64,000 nucleotides of DNA from Corallococcus interemptor (GTDB lineage Bacteria > Myxococcota > Myxococcia > Myxococcales > Myxococcaceae). The notes under the pieces are model-generated. The model saw nothing but the letters and a program-made list of their open reading frames with translations. It searched no databases and had not been told where the DNA came from. Of this stretch, positions 33,915 through 41,955 are shown in pieces. Position 1 is the stretch's first letter. The number at the start of each line of letters is the position of its first letter. The stretch is taken from NCBI RefSeq assembly GCF_003668875.1, contig NZ_RAWM01000034.1:1-64000 (forward strand), in the 5' to 3' direction. The position numbers and the translations under genes are program-made.

Positions 33915-34957
33915 GCAGTCAGATGCCTCCCTTCACGCGCGAGGCGCCATCGCCTCGCGCCCTCCTGCACCTGCTGTTCAACGGCGCCCGCGCGATGGAC
34001 GTCGTGGAGACGGCGCTGAAGCTGGGCCTGCTGGACGCGCTGGAGCCCGGCCCGGTGACGCTGGGTGAGCTGGCCACGAAGCACGGCCTCGTCCCCAAGC
34101 GGCTCTACAAGTTCCTCGACTGCCTGGAGAGCCTGGGCCTGGTGCAGCGCGAGCAGACCAGCGACGCGCTGGAGGCAGCGCGCTACCGGAGCGTGCCCGG
34201 CCTGCGCGACGCGGCGCGCATCGTGCTTGGCGAGGGCTCGCTGGAGCGCGACCGCGAGAAGTACGACTGGAAGGCCCTGCACGGCCGGCTGCCGGAGACG
34301 CTGCACGGCGAGCACTCCATGTCCGCCACGTCGTTCGACTGGCCTCCGCGCACGCCCGAGCAGGTGGAGGGCTTCGAGGCCAGCATGGCCGCGGGCCTGG
34401 GCCCCATCCTGGAGACGTTCCGCGCGCACGCGGGCACCCTGTGGCCCTCCGAGTCCCGGCTGCTCGACGTGGGCGGCGGGGACGGCACGCTCGCGGAAGC
34501 CCTGCTGCGTCAGCACCCGACGCTCGCCGTGGACGTCTACAACCTGCCCGCCACGGAGGCCCTGGTCACGCGCACGCGCGAGCGCGCGGGCCTGTCCCCC
34601 AAGCGGCTGGGCTTCGTGGGCGGAGACTTCCTGAAGGAGCCGCTGCCCCGGGGCTACGACGCGCTGTCGTTCGTGCGCGTGCTGCATGACTGGCCCGCGG
34701 AGGTGGCGCGGTCGCTGATGCAGGCCGCCTTCGCCGCCCTGCCCTCCGGCGGCCGCGTGCTCATCTGCGAGGAGTTCCGCACCCCGGAGCGGCTGGCGGC
34801 CCAGTTCTTCTGGTCCTACTTCCTCATCGGCGTGGACACGTGCGTGAGCCGGCTGCGCGAGGTGGAGTTCTACCTGGAGGGCCTCACCGGCGCGGGCTTC
34901 ACCGACGCGCACGTGCTGCCCGGTCCCTTCGAGCTGGTGGTGGCCCAAAAGCCCTGA
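33911..34957 (+). CDS. SAM-dependent O-methyltransferase (Methyltransf_2 type)
   Basis: 348 residues: winged-helix dimerisation part (about 30-110: AMDVVETALKLGLLDAL, LYKFLDCLESLGLVQRE), then a Rossmann domain with the SAM loop LDVGGGDGTLAEAL, FVGGDFLKEPLP and catalytic-region SFVRVLHDWPAE (His-Asp). The family methylates phenolic or amino groups on small aromatic metabolites; close relatives methylate 3-hydroxykynurenine in antibiotic pathways. ATGA overlap with the kynureninase-like stop. Substrate in this operon is inferred to be a kynurenine-derived aromatic. Confidence 0.86.
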   Translation: MSSQMPPFTREAPSPRALLHLLFNGARAMDVVETALKLGLLDALEPGPVTLGELATKHGLVPKRLYKFLDCLESLGLVQREQTSDALEAARYRSVPGLRDAARIVLGEGSLERDREKYDWKALHGRLPETLHGEHSMSATSFDWPPRTPEQVEGFEASMAAGLGPILETFRAHAGTLWPSESRLLDVGGGDGTLAEALLRQHPTLAVDVYNLPATEALVTRTRERAGLSPKRLGFVGGDFLKEPLPRGYDALSFVRVLHDWPAEVARSLMQAAFAALPSGGRVLICEEFRTPERLAAQFFWSYFLIGVDTCVSRLREVEFYLEGLTGAGFTDAHVLPGPFELVVAQKP

Positions 34958-34980
34958 GGAGCCCTGAGAAGCCCTGAGGT
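34951..34980 (+). repeat. three tandem 10-bp repeats forming stop codons in all three frames
   Basis: GCCCTGAGGA, GCCCTGAGAA and GCCCTGAGGT follow each other at the end of the methyltransferase gene. The 10-base period places TGA at 34955, 34965 and 34975, one in each forward frame. Confidence 0.8.
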
Positions 34981-35131
34981 CCCCCACCCGGGGCGTCCTC
35001 CCCTTCCCCGCGGCCCCTGTCCTACGCTGGACACCCTGGACCCTCCGGCAGGTCACAAAGGGAGGGGCAGTGCTCAGACTGTGTCTCAGCCAGACGCGGT
35101 AACCAGCCAAACGCAGACGGGAGGAGCCTGT

Positions 35132-35941
35132 ATGCCAGGTCCCCGGTCACGAACGGGGTTGAAGGCGGTAGGGCAGGACCACGGGTGGGAGGACGCGCGG
35201 GAGTCGCAAGCGCGGCGTGGTGGCGGTGGCTCGACGACGGCGCGCACGCACCTGGAGCGCGAGGTGATGGTGCCCGTCGATGATTCCGTCCTCGTCCGGG
35301 GGCGGCTGGCGGTTCCCTCGGGGGCCCGGGGCATGGTGGTGCTGGCGCGCGGCAGCGACAGCAGCCTGGAGAGTCCCCGGCTCGCGCAGACCTCGCGCCT
35401 GTTCCAGGCCATGGGGCTGGGCACCCTGCTGATGGACCTGCTCACCCGCGAGGAGATGGAGGAGCGCAGGACGCGGCAGCTGCGCTTCAACGTGGGCCTG
35501 TTGGGCATGCGCATGGCGGGCGCGGCCCGGTGGCTCCATCGCGAGTCCCCCACCTCGGGGCTGCGCGTGGGCTACTTCGGCGCGCACACCGGCGCGGGCG
35601 CGGCGCTGTCCGCCGCGGCCTTCCGGCCTGATCAGGTGGACGCCGTGGTGTCTCGCGGCGGCCGTCCGGACCTGGCGGGCGCGGTGCTGCCCAAGGTGCA
35701 GGCCCCCACGCTGCTCTTGGTGGGCGGCGCGGACACGCTGGGCCTGGACATCAACCGCCGGGCCTACGAAGCGCTCCGCGCCGCCAAGCGCATGGACATC
35801 ATCCCGGGCGCCACCCACCACTTCCAGGAGGACTCGGAATTGGAACAGGTGGCCGAGCTCGCCGGGGAGTGGTTCCTCCAGCACCTGGGCGGCCCCCAGG
35901 AAGCGCTGGAGGAAGGCGCGGAGGAGGCCTCCGCGCCCTGA
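35132..35941 (+). CDS. alpha/beta-hydrolase (dienelactone-hydrolase-like) with substituted nucleophile
   Basis: About 269 residues. The fold is that of the hydrolase at 59050-59736, with which it aligns throughout (GTLLMDLLTREEMEE, VVSRGGRPDLAGAVLP, TLLLVGGADTL, GATHHFQED). At the nucleophile elbow the paralogue has MGSSTGAGAAL with a catalytic Ser, whereas here the sequence is FGAHTGAGAAL: His replaces Ser. The oxyanion strand is also changed (ARGSDSS for AHGSGSS). It is therefore probably inactive as a Ser hydrolase and may bind rather than cut. ATG at 35132 has GAGGAG 5-6 bases before; a GTG at 35081 is also in frame. Confidence 0.8.
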   Translation: MPGPRSRTGLKAVGQDHGWEDARESQARRGGGGSTTARTHLEREVMVPVDDSVLVRGRLAVPSGARGMVVLARGSDSSLESPRLAQTSRLFQAMGLGTLLMDLLTREEMEERRTRQLRFNVGLLGMRMAGAARWLHRESPTSGLRVGYFGAHTGAGAALSAAAFRPDQVDAVVSRGGRPDLAGAVLPKVQAPTLLLVGGADTLGLDINRRAYEALRAAKRMDIIPGATHHFQEDSELEQVAELAGEWFLQHLGGPQEALEEGAEEASAP

Positions 35942-35957
35942 AGCACCCCGGGCCGTC

Positions 35958-36647
35958 TCAGGCCAGCACGGGACGGGTCACGCCCAGCTCGCACGCCAGC
36001 ACCGCGAGCTGGGCGCGGTTCTCCGGCCCCAGCTTGCGGTAGATGCTGGTCAGGTGCGCCTTCACCGTGCGCTCGGTGATGCCCAGGTGCGCGGCGATCT
36101 TCAGGTTGTCCGCGCCAGCGGCCACGTAGCCCAGCACCTCGCGCTCGCGCAGCGTCAGCCGCGACAGCGCGGAGGCCGGCACCTGGAAGTCCTCCAGGTG
36201 CATCGAGTGGGCCTGGAGCATCTCCACGGGCAGCAGCCGCTCACCGCGCGCCACGCGGCTCACCGCGCGCACCACGTCGTCCACGCCCACGTTCAGCTTG
36301 CACAGGTAGCCCGCCGCTCCCGCCTGGAAGCAGCGCTCCACCACGTCCGGCTCGCGGTGTCCGGACAGCACCAGTGCGCGCACCTGCGGATGGAAGTCGT
36401 GCAGGTACTTCAGCGCGTTCAGGCCATCCTCCGCGCCCTCGCGGCCCACGTGCTCCAGCCGCAGGTCCACCACGGCCACGTCCGGCGCGGCCGCGCGCAC
36501 GTTGGACAGGAACGTGCCCGTCTCCGCGCACCGGGCCACCACCTTCATCCCCGCGCTTTCCAGTAGGGCCACCAGGCTCTCGCGGAACACCTGCTGATCT
36601 TCCAGCAGTGCCACGCGGATCTCCCGCCCCGTTGAGTTCAGCTCCAT
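35958..36647 (-). CDS. NarL/FixJ-family response regulator
   Basis: Receiver (VALLEDQQVFRESLVALLE, phospho-Asp in VAVVDLRLEHVG, switch Lys in AAGYLCKLNVG) followed by a LuxR-type helix-turn-helix (LTLREREVLGYVAAGADNLKIAAHLGITERTVKAHLTSIYRKLG). It binds DNA as a dimer once phosphorylated. It is divergent from the CheR gene, and the kinases around it (38814-40070) could be its donors, but this is inferred. ATG at 36647; a GTG at 36656 is an alternative. Confidence 0.92.
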   Translation of the reverse strand: MELNSTGREIRVALLEDQQVFRESLVALLESAGMKVVARCAETGTFLSNVRAAAPDVAVVDLRLEHVGREGAEDGLNALKYLHDFHPQVRALVLSGHREPDVVERCFQAGAAGYLCKLNVGVDDVVRAVSRVARGERLLPVEMLQAHSMHLEDFQVPASALSRLTLREREVLGYVAAGADNLKIAAHLGITERTVKAHLTSIYRKLGPENRAQLAVLACELGVTRPVLA

Positions 36648-36882
36648 GGATGGCACCCTTGCCCTCCCATCTTTCAGACATCACCCCCTGGGAAGGGACG
36701 CCCAAGGTATGCCATCCCGCCGCCCCCTGTGAAACGACTCCCGGCGTAGCCGTCACACGGAAGGAGGCCAGCGAACGTTTCACGGTTCCTGACCCGGACG
36801 AGGAGTATGGCCAGCAATGCTCCTCCGGGAGGGGGAATGCAGGTCTTGCCCGGTTAGCACCCGCTGGGCTACGTCCCTCTGT

Positions 36883-38817
36883 ATGGCTCCCAAGCCTCCA
36901 CGTGACAGCGAGCTCGAAGCCATCCTGGAGAAGGTCCGCCAGGTGCGGAACTTCGACTTCCGCAATTACAAGCGGGCCACGCTGCAGCGGCGCATTGAAC
37001 GGCGGATGCAGGCCACGCGCTGCCGCAGCCGGGCGGCCTACCTGGCGCTGCTGGAGCGCGACCCCACGGAGGTGAGCACGCTGGTCTCCTCCATGCTCAT
37101 CAAGCTGACGACCTTCTTCCGGGACCGGGAGGTCTGGCAGGCGCTGGAGCAGAGCGTGGCGGAGCTGGTGCGCCAGCGGCCGGACGCGGAGCTGCGCATC
37201 TGGAGCGCGGGCTGCGCCACCGGTGAAGAGGCGTACTCGCTGGCCATCATCGCCGCGGAGGCGCTGGGGCCGGGCTATCCCGGCGCGGAGCTGAAGGTCT
37301 TCGGCACGGACGTGGACGAGGACGCCATCGCCACCGCGCGCCGGGGCATCTACACGCCGGAGCAGTTGGAGAACGTCTCCCCGGAGCGGCTGTCGCGCTT
37401 CTTCGTGCGCACCGGCAACAGCTACACGGTGCGCAAGGAGATCCGCCGGGCGGTGGTGTTCGGCGTGAACAACCTGGTGTCGGACGCGCCGGTGTCGCGC
37501 ATCGACATCATCCTGTGCCGCAACGTCTTCATCTACCTGGACTCGGAGCTGCAGAAGCGGGTGCTGGCGCGCTTCCAGTTCGCGCTGCGCCGCAACGGCC
37601 TGATGGTGCTGGGGCGCTCGGAGCTCATCCCCTTCGCGGCCCGGCTCTTCCGGCCCAGCGACCTGGCCCGGCGCATCTACCGCAAGGACGGCCAGGCGGA
37701 ACTCACCAGCACGACGCAGGACCGCCTGCCCCCGGAGCCCACGCCCCTGCCCCGCACCCTCATCCCCGCGCCGGACCTGGAGCGCTCGTTCCTGCGCAAC
37801 CTCCTGGACTCGCACCCCTGTCCGCACATCGCGACGGACAGCGAAGGCACGGTGACGCTGTGGAGCCGCGCGGCGGCCCGCATGTGGAACCGCACCGAGG
37901 GGGAGGTCCTGGGCAAGCGGCTGGCCTCGCTGGGACTGCCGGGCTTGAGCGGCGACCTGCTCGTCGAGCAGAGCCAGCGCGTGCGCTCCAGCGCCTCCGA
38001 CAGGGAGGTGTCCGACGGGATGATGGAGGTCTCCAGCGGAGAGCCCATCGCCCTGCGCATCCAGGTGGTGCCGCTGCGCGAGTCGGCGGGCGGACGGCAG
38101 GGCCTGCTGTACATCATCCACGACGTCACCCACCTGCGCGGCGTGGAGCAGAACCTGCGCGCGGCGCAGGAGGAGCTGCAGGCCATGCAGCTGCGGATGC
38201 AGTCCTCCACGGAGGAGCTGCGCGCGTCCAACGAGGAGCTGGAGACGACCAACGAGGAGCTCCAGTCCGCCAACGAGGAGCTGCAGACGACCAACGAGGA
38301 GCTCCAGTCCACCAACGAGGAGCTGGAGACGACCAACGAGGAGCTGCAGTCCGCCAACTCGGAGCTGGACGCCACCAACCGGGAGCTGGCGCACCGCACG
38401 CTGGAGATGGACGCGCTCACCTTCTGCCAGCGCACCATCATCCGCACCCTCTCCGCCGCGGTGCTGGTGCTGGATGGCGACGGCCGCATCACCACCTGGA
38501 ACCTGGCCGCCGAAAGGCTCCTGGGCCTCACCGAGCGTGAGACGGTGGGCCAGCTGTTGTGGTCCCTGCACGTGCCCGCGCTGAAGCGCGCGCTGCTGCT
38601 CAAGCTGCGCCGCCACCTGCAGGAGAAGCGCTCGCTGCGCCTGGAGAGCGTCCCCTACCAGCTGCCGCACGGGGGCAAGGGGAGCGCCACGCTGGTGGCC
38701 ACGCCGCTCATCACCGACACGCACGTGCTGGGCTCCATCATCCTCTTCGAGGACACCACCCGCACCACCGCGCTCCTCGAGGAGAACCGGCAGCTGCAGG
38801 AGAAGCTCAAGGGATGA
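36883..38817 (+). CDS. CheR-type methyltransferase fused to PAS domains and a long coiled coil
   Basis: 644 residues. CheR_N (about 1-70), then the SAM domain (about 75-265: LRIWSAGCATGEEAYSLA, VFGTDVDEDAIATAR, IDIILCRNVFIYLD), PAS 1 (about 305-420), a coiled coil of 14-residue heptad pairs (repeats of NEELETTNEELQSA, about 430-510), and PAS 2 (about 515-640). It is the CheR half of the CheB-CheR-PAS hybrids known in many bacteria; a CheB is encoded nearby but on the other strand and apart. The ATGA overlap with the following kinase gene shows they are made together, suggesting a sensory module rather than chemotaxis proper (no MCP, CheA or CheW here). Confidence 0.92.
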   Translation: MAPKPPRDSELEAILEKVRQVRNFDFRNYKRATLQRRIERRMQATRCRSRAAYLALLERDPTEVSTLVSSMLIKLTTFFRDREVWQALEQSVAELVRQRPDAELRIWSAGCATGEEAYSLAIIAAEALGPGYPGAELKVFGTDVDEDAIATARRGIYTPEQLENVSPERLSRFFVRTGNSYTVRKEIRRAVVFGVNNLVSDAPVSRIDIILCRNVFIYLDSELQKRVLARFQFALRRNGLMVLGRSELIPFAARLFRPSDLARRIYRKDGQAELTSTTQDRLPPEPTPLPRTLIPAPDLERSFLRNLLDSHPCPHIATDSEGTVTLWSRAAARMWNRTEGEVLGKRLASLGLPGLSGDLLVEQSQRVRSSASDREVSDGMMEVSSGEPIALRIQVVPLRESAGGRQGLLYIIHDVTHLRGVEQNLRAAQEELQAMQLRMQSSTEELRASNEELETTNEELQSANEELQTTNEELQSTNEELETTNEELQSANSELDATNRELAHRTLEMDALTFCQRTIIRTLSAAVLVLDGDGRITTWNLAAERLLGLTERETVGQLLWSLHVPALKRALLLKLRRHLQEKRSLRLESVPYQLPHGGKGSATLVATPLITDTHVLGSIILFEDTTRTTALLEENRQLQEKLKG

Positions 38818-40070
38818 GCCCCCACCGCGCGCCCCCGCCCGCGTCCTCCACCGCTCCGGGCACCAGCGCCCAGGAACCGCAGGGGCTCCTGCACAAGTAC
38901 CGCGAGCTCTTGAAGAAGCACGCCGCGCTGGTGCGCAAGCTGGGGGAGCACGCCCGGAGGCAGGGCATCACCTTCAAGCTGTCGCGCTGGGCGCTGGAGA
39001 CCAGCGACAGCGCGCTCGCGGTGCTGAACGCCAGCAGCGTGGTGCTGGCCAACAACCGCTGGCATGCGCTGGGGCGGCTGCGCGGCCCGTGGCGGCGCGA
39101 GGAGGACGGCGAGGAGCGGATGGCCCTGCGCGACGTGGGCCAGGCGGAGGCCGCGGCGGTGCTCGGGCGCCCCGAAGGCGTCGCGAGCGTTGCGCGCTAC
39201 CGCCAGGCGCGCGAGCCCCACCCCCGGGTGCTGGAGGTGCGCGCCGAGCGCGTCACCGGCCACATGCAGGGGCAGGTGCTGGTGCTGGTGCGCGACATCA
39301 CCGAACAGGCGCGCGCCGAGGCGGAGCTGGTGAACGCGCGCGCCACCCTGCTGGAGCGCGAGAAGGTGCGCGCCCTGGGCGAGCTGGCGGCGGGCATCGC
39401 GCACGACCTGCACTCCACGCTCGACGCCATGCGCCTGCGGCTGCAGCTGCTCCAGCGCGAGGTGCCCCCCACGCCCAGGAGCCAGCAGCACCTGGACGCG
39501 CTCATGCGCGTCGTGGCGGACGCGGAGGCGCGCGTGGAACGGCTCCAGGACTTCTCCCGCCGCAAGCCCGGCTCCGTCCTGGAGCCCGTGCAGCTGGCGG
39601 ACGTGGTCCGCGACGCGGTGGACATCGTCCGGGGCGGCATCGAGCACCAGTCGCGCCAGGGCGGCCATTCCCTGCGGCTGGACGTGGCGCTGCCCGAGGG
39701 GCTTCCCCACGTGACCGGCTCCGCCATGGAGCTGCGCTACGTGGTCATCAACCTCATCATCAACGCGCGCGACGCCATGCTCCAGGGCGGCGTCATCCGC
39801 GTGCGGGCCTTCAAGGCCGGCAAGCTCGTGCGGCTCACGGTGGAGGACGAGGGCACCGGCATTCCGCAGGAGCACCTGGAGAACATCTTCAAGCCCTTCT
39901 TCACCACCAAGGGCGACAAGGGCACCGGCCTGGGGCTGTCCATGGCCCACGGCGTGGTGACGCAGGCGGGGGGCACGCTCACCGCGGCCAACCGCCCGGA
40001 AGGGGGCGCGGTGTTCACGCTCACCTTCCCCGCGCTGAAGGCCGCGTCCGCGCGGGGCGGGACGCGCTGA
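38814..40070 (+). CDS. soluble histidine kinase (PAS-like, HisKA, HATPase)
   Basis: 418 residues, no membrane helix. N-terminal coiled coil, a PAS-like fold (about 60-170, ending VLVLVRDITEQARAEAEL), HisKA with LAAGIAHDLHSTLDAMRLRLQ and HATPase with VVINLIINARDAML, DEGTGIP, GTGLGLSMAHGVV. Same type as NtrB-like kinases. Coupled by ATGA to the CheR-PAS gene, which may set its activity. No receiver is fused; the NarL-type regulator (35958-36647) or the lone receiver at 41540 could be partners. Confidence 0.92.
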   Translation: MSPHRAPPPASSTAPGTSAQEPQGLLHKYRELLKKHAALVRKLGEHARRQGITFKLSRWALETSDSALAVLNASSVVLANNRWHALGRLRGPWRREEDGEERMALRDVGQAEAAAVLGRPEGVASVARYRQAREPHPRVLEVRAERVTGHMQGQVLVLVRDITEQARAEAELVNARATLLEREKVRALGELAAGIAHDLHSTLDAMRLRLQLLQREVPPTPRSQQHLDALMRVVADAEARVERLQDFSRRKPGSVLEPVQLADVVRDAVDIVRGGIEHQSRQGGHSLRLDVALPEGLPHVTGSAMELRYVVINLIINARDAMLQGGVIRVRAFKAGKLVRLTVEDEGTGIPQEHLENIFKPFFTTKGDKGTGLGLSMAHGVVTQAGGTLTAANRPEGGAVFTLTFPALKAASARGGTR

Positions 40071-40086
40071 CGCAAGGGAAGGTCCT

Positions 40087-41151
40087 TCAGCCCGTCTGCT
40101 CCGGTTCCTCGGGGACACCGAGCACCCTCGGCTCTCCGGCCAGCGCATTCGAGCGGGGCGCCGCGAGCACCACCTCGCGCAGGAGCGCGACCTGGGCCTC
40201 GGCCGTGCGGGCGCGCTCCTCGAAGCGCAGCGCGGAGCGGTCATGGCTGCGCTCCCGGGCCTGCGCGGCCAGCCGGCGGGACAGGGACGCGCTCTCCTCC
40301 AGCGCCCGCAGCGCGGCCCACAGCGCGCCGTCCAGCTGGTTCTGCTGCGAGCCGGACAGCGCCTCCGCCGTGTACGCGTGGCCCGTGCGGCAGCGGAAGC
40401 GCAAGAAGCCGTCCTCCTCCAGTTCGAAGAGCACGCCGCCGCAGTCCGGACAGCCGTAATAGGACGGCTTCGCGTACTCCAGCGGCGAGGGCGGGTCATC
40501 CATGGAAGGGATGTCCACCTTCATCGCCTTCACCTCCGTTTCCACCTGCCGCGACCGCTTGCGCGAGCGCGGCGCGACGGGCGTGTCCACCAGCCGCGTC
40601 AGGAGCGGCCCCAGTTCCTCCAGGCCCACGCAGTGGTCCACCGCCACGAACTCCAGCGCGCTCCTGGGCATGTCCGGACAGAACGCGTCGCGCGGGTCCT
40701 GCACCACCGCCAGCCCGCCCTCCTTCTTCACCGCCATGAGGCCGCTGGTGCCGCAGTCCAGCGCGCCCGTCAGCACCACGCCCACCACGCGCGGGCCGTA
40801 GCTGCTCGCGGCCGAGCGGAACAGCGGATCCACCGCCGGACGGTGGCCGTTCTCCTTGGGACCCTTCATCACCCGCACGCGGCCCTGCTCCACCAGCAGG
40901 TGTCTGTCATTGGGCGCCACGTAGATGCGGCCCGGCTCCAGCGCGTCTCCGTCCTGGGGATGGTGGGCCTTCAGGGCACCGGAGCGGGTGAGGATCTCCG
41001 GCAGGTAGCTGCGGCGCTGGGCGGGAACGTGGAGCACCAGCAGCACGCAGGCGGCCAGGTCCCCGGGCAGCTGTTTCACCAGCTGGGTCAGGGCCTCCAC
41101 GCCCCCCATGGATGCGCCGATGACGACGATGTCGTGGCGTTGCACGTTCAC
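40087..41151 (-). CDS. CheB-type methylesterase without receiver domain
   Basis: 354 residues. The CheB catalytic triad is visible: Ser14 in GASMGG, His near 41 in LVLHVPAQ, Asp in LTGALDCGTSG. There is no receiver domain, so it is not controlled as the classic CheB. The C-terminal 150 residues hold a zinc-ribbon-like pair (CPDCGG, CRTGH) and a helical tail. It removes methyl groups placed by a CheR. With the CheR-PAS gene close by on the other strand, the two would act as opposing enzymes on an unknown target. Confidence 0.92.
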   Translation of the reverse strand: MNVQRHDIVVIGASMGGVEALTQLVKQLPGDLAACVLLVLHVPAQRRSYLPEILTRSGALKAHHPQDGDALEPGRIYVAPNDRHLLVEQGRVRVMKGPKENGHRPAVDPLFRSAASSYGPRVVGVVLTGALDCGTSGLMAVKKEGGLAVVQDPRDAFCPDMPRSALEFVAVDHCVGLEELGPLLTRLVDTPVAPRSRKRSRQVETEVKAMKVDIPSMDDPPSPLEYAKPSYYGCPDCGGVLFELEEDGFLRFRCRTGHAYTAEALSGSQQNQLDGALWAALRALEESASLSRRLAAQARERSHDRSALRFEERARTAEAQVALLREVVLAAPRSNALAGEPRVLGVPEEPEQTG

Positions 41152-41539
41152 GTTCCCATCCCCCGGCGCGAAGCGGACTCACCGCGTCTCTCTCAAGCTA
41201 GGCAGGGCGCCGTGGCCGTGCGGCCCGGTCAGCCCCCTTCCTCGACGGACGGGCAGGCGGCGGATGTGTTGTACGGCGTCATGGGTTTCCTCCAGGTCGG
41301 GAGGCCACCCACCTGCCCTGGGGCGCTCGTACCCCGCGAAACCCGGGATGGTCCCCGGGAGTGCCCACCCGGCAGGGTGAAACATGTGGTTTCAATTGGA
41401 AGGTTTCAGAAAATTCCAGGGACGCTGGCCAGACGGGAGAGGGGTGGGTGATACTCGGGAAGTGCCCGGGCCACTGTTTTCCCTGGGGCGGCATCTTGCC
41501 GGCCGGGGCACCCAACTGTCGGTTCCAGGGGGAGCCACC
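41152..41539. other. divergent intergenic region of 388 bases
   Basis: Between CheB (leftward) and the second lone receiver (rightward). No convincing gene. It holds two small inverted repeats, TGAAAC-ATGTG-GTTTCA (41378-41394) and CCCGGG-ATGGT-CCCGGG type (about 41343-41359), and an AT-richer patch around 41380-41430 where a promoter for the receiver gene would fit. Confidence 0.5.
41378..41394. promoter_or_regulatory. inverted repeat TGAAAC-N5-GTTTCA upstream of receiver gene
   Basis: Perfect 6-bp arms with a 5-base spacer, 146 bases before the receiver start at 41540. A likely dimer-binding operator by position and symmetry. Confidence 0.4.
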
Positions 41540-41935
41540 ATGTCGGAGACCAAGATTCGCGTCCTCATCGTGGACGATGACCCGGACCAGCTCGCGCTGA
41601 CGGAGCGCTCGTTGTCCTCGTACAACTTCGAGGTGCGCACGCATCGCTCGTCCCTGGGGGTGTCCAACCTGGTGCGCACCACGGCGCCGGACCTGGTGCT
41701 CCTGGACGTGAACATCCCGGCGCTGAGCGGCGACAAGGTGCTGGCCCTGGCGCGGCAGCAGGCCCCGGAGAACACCCGCTTCGTCCTCTACTCGGCGTCG
41801 GACGAGTCGAAGCTGCGCGCGCTGGCGCTGGCCGCGGGCGCGGACGGCTACCTGTCCAAGAGCACGCAGGGCGCGGACCTGGCGCGCAAGCTGGAGCGGC
41901 TGCACAAGCGCCCCCGCGTCGCCGCGGGCACCTGA
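41540..41935 (+). CDS. stand-alone response-regulator receiver (paralogue of 30824-31243)
   Basis: 131 residues with only a receiver (VLIVDDDPDQLAL, VLLDVNIPALSGDKV, GADGYLSKSTQGADLA). It shares unusual stretches with the other lone receiver: SLGVSNLVR, FVLYSASDESKLRALA and SKSTQGADLARKLE. The two are recent paralogues and may compete for, or relay between, the same kinases. It is not next to a kinase on its strand. A GGGGGAG ribosome site precedes the ATG at 41540. Confidence 0.9.
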   Translation: MSETKIRVLIVDDDPDQLALTERSLSSYNFEVRTHRSSLGVSNLVRTTAPDLVLLDVNIPALSGDKVLALARQQAPENTRFVLYSASDESKLRALALAAGADGYLSKSTQGADLARKLERLHKRPRVAAGT

Positions 41936-41955
41936 CCGGCACCTGAGCCGATGGG

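Noticed and set aside
36241-38724. Long minus-strand frame over the CheR-PAS gene
   Set aside because: Composition is that of an antisense frame; CheR and PAS motifs lie on the plus strand.
41179-41385. 68-residue minus-strand frame in the CheB/receiver gap
   Set aside because: Short, Pro/Gly/Arg-rich and without a ribosome site; nothing supports it as a gene.
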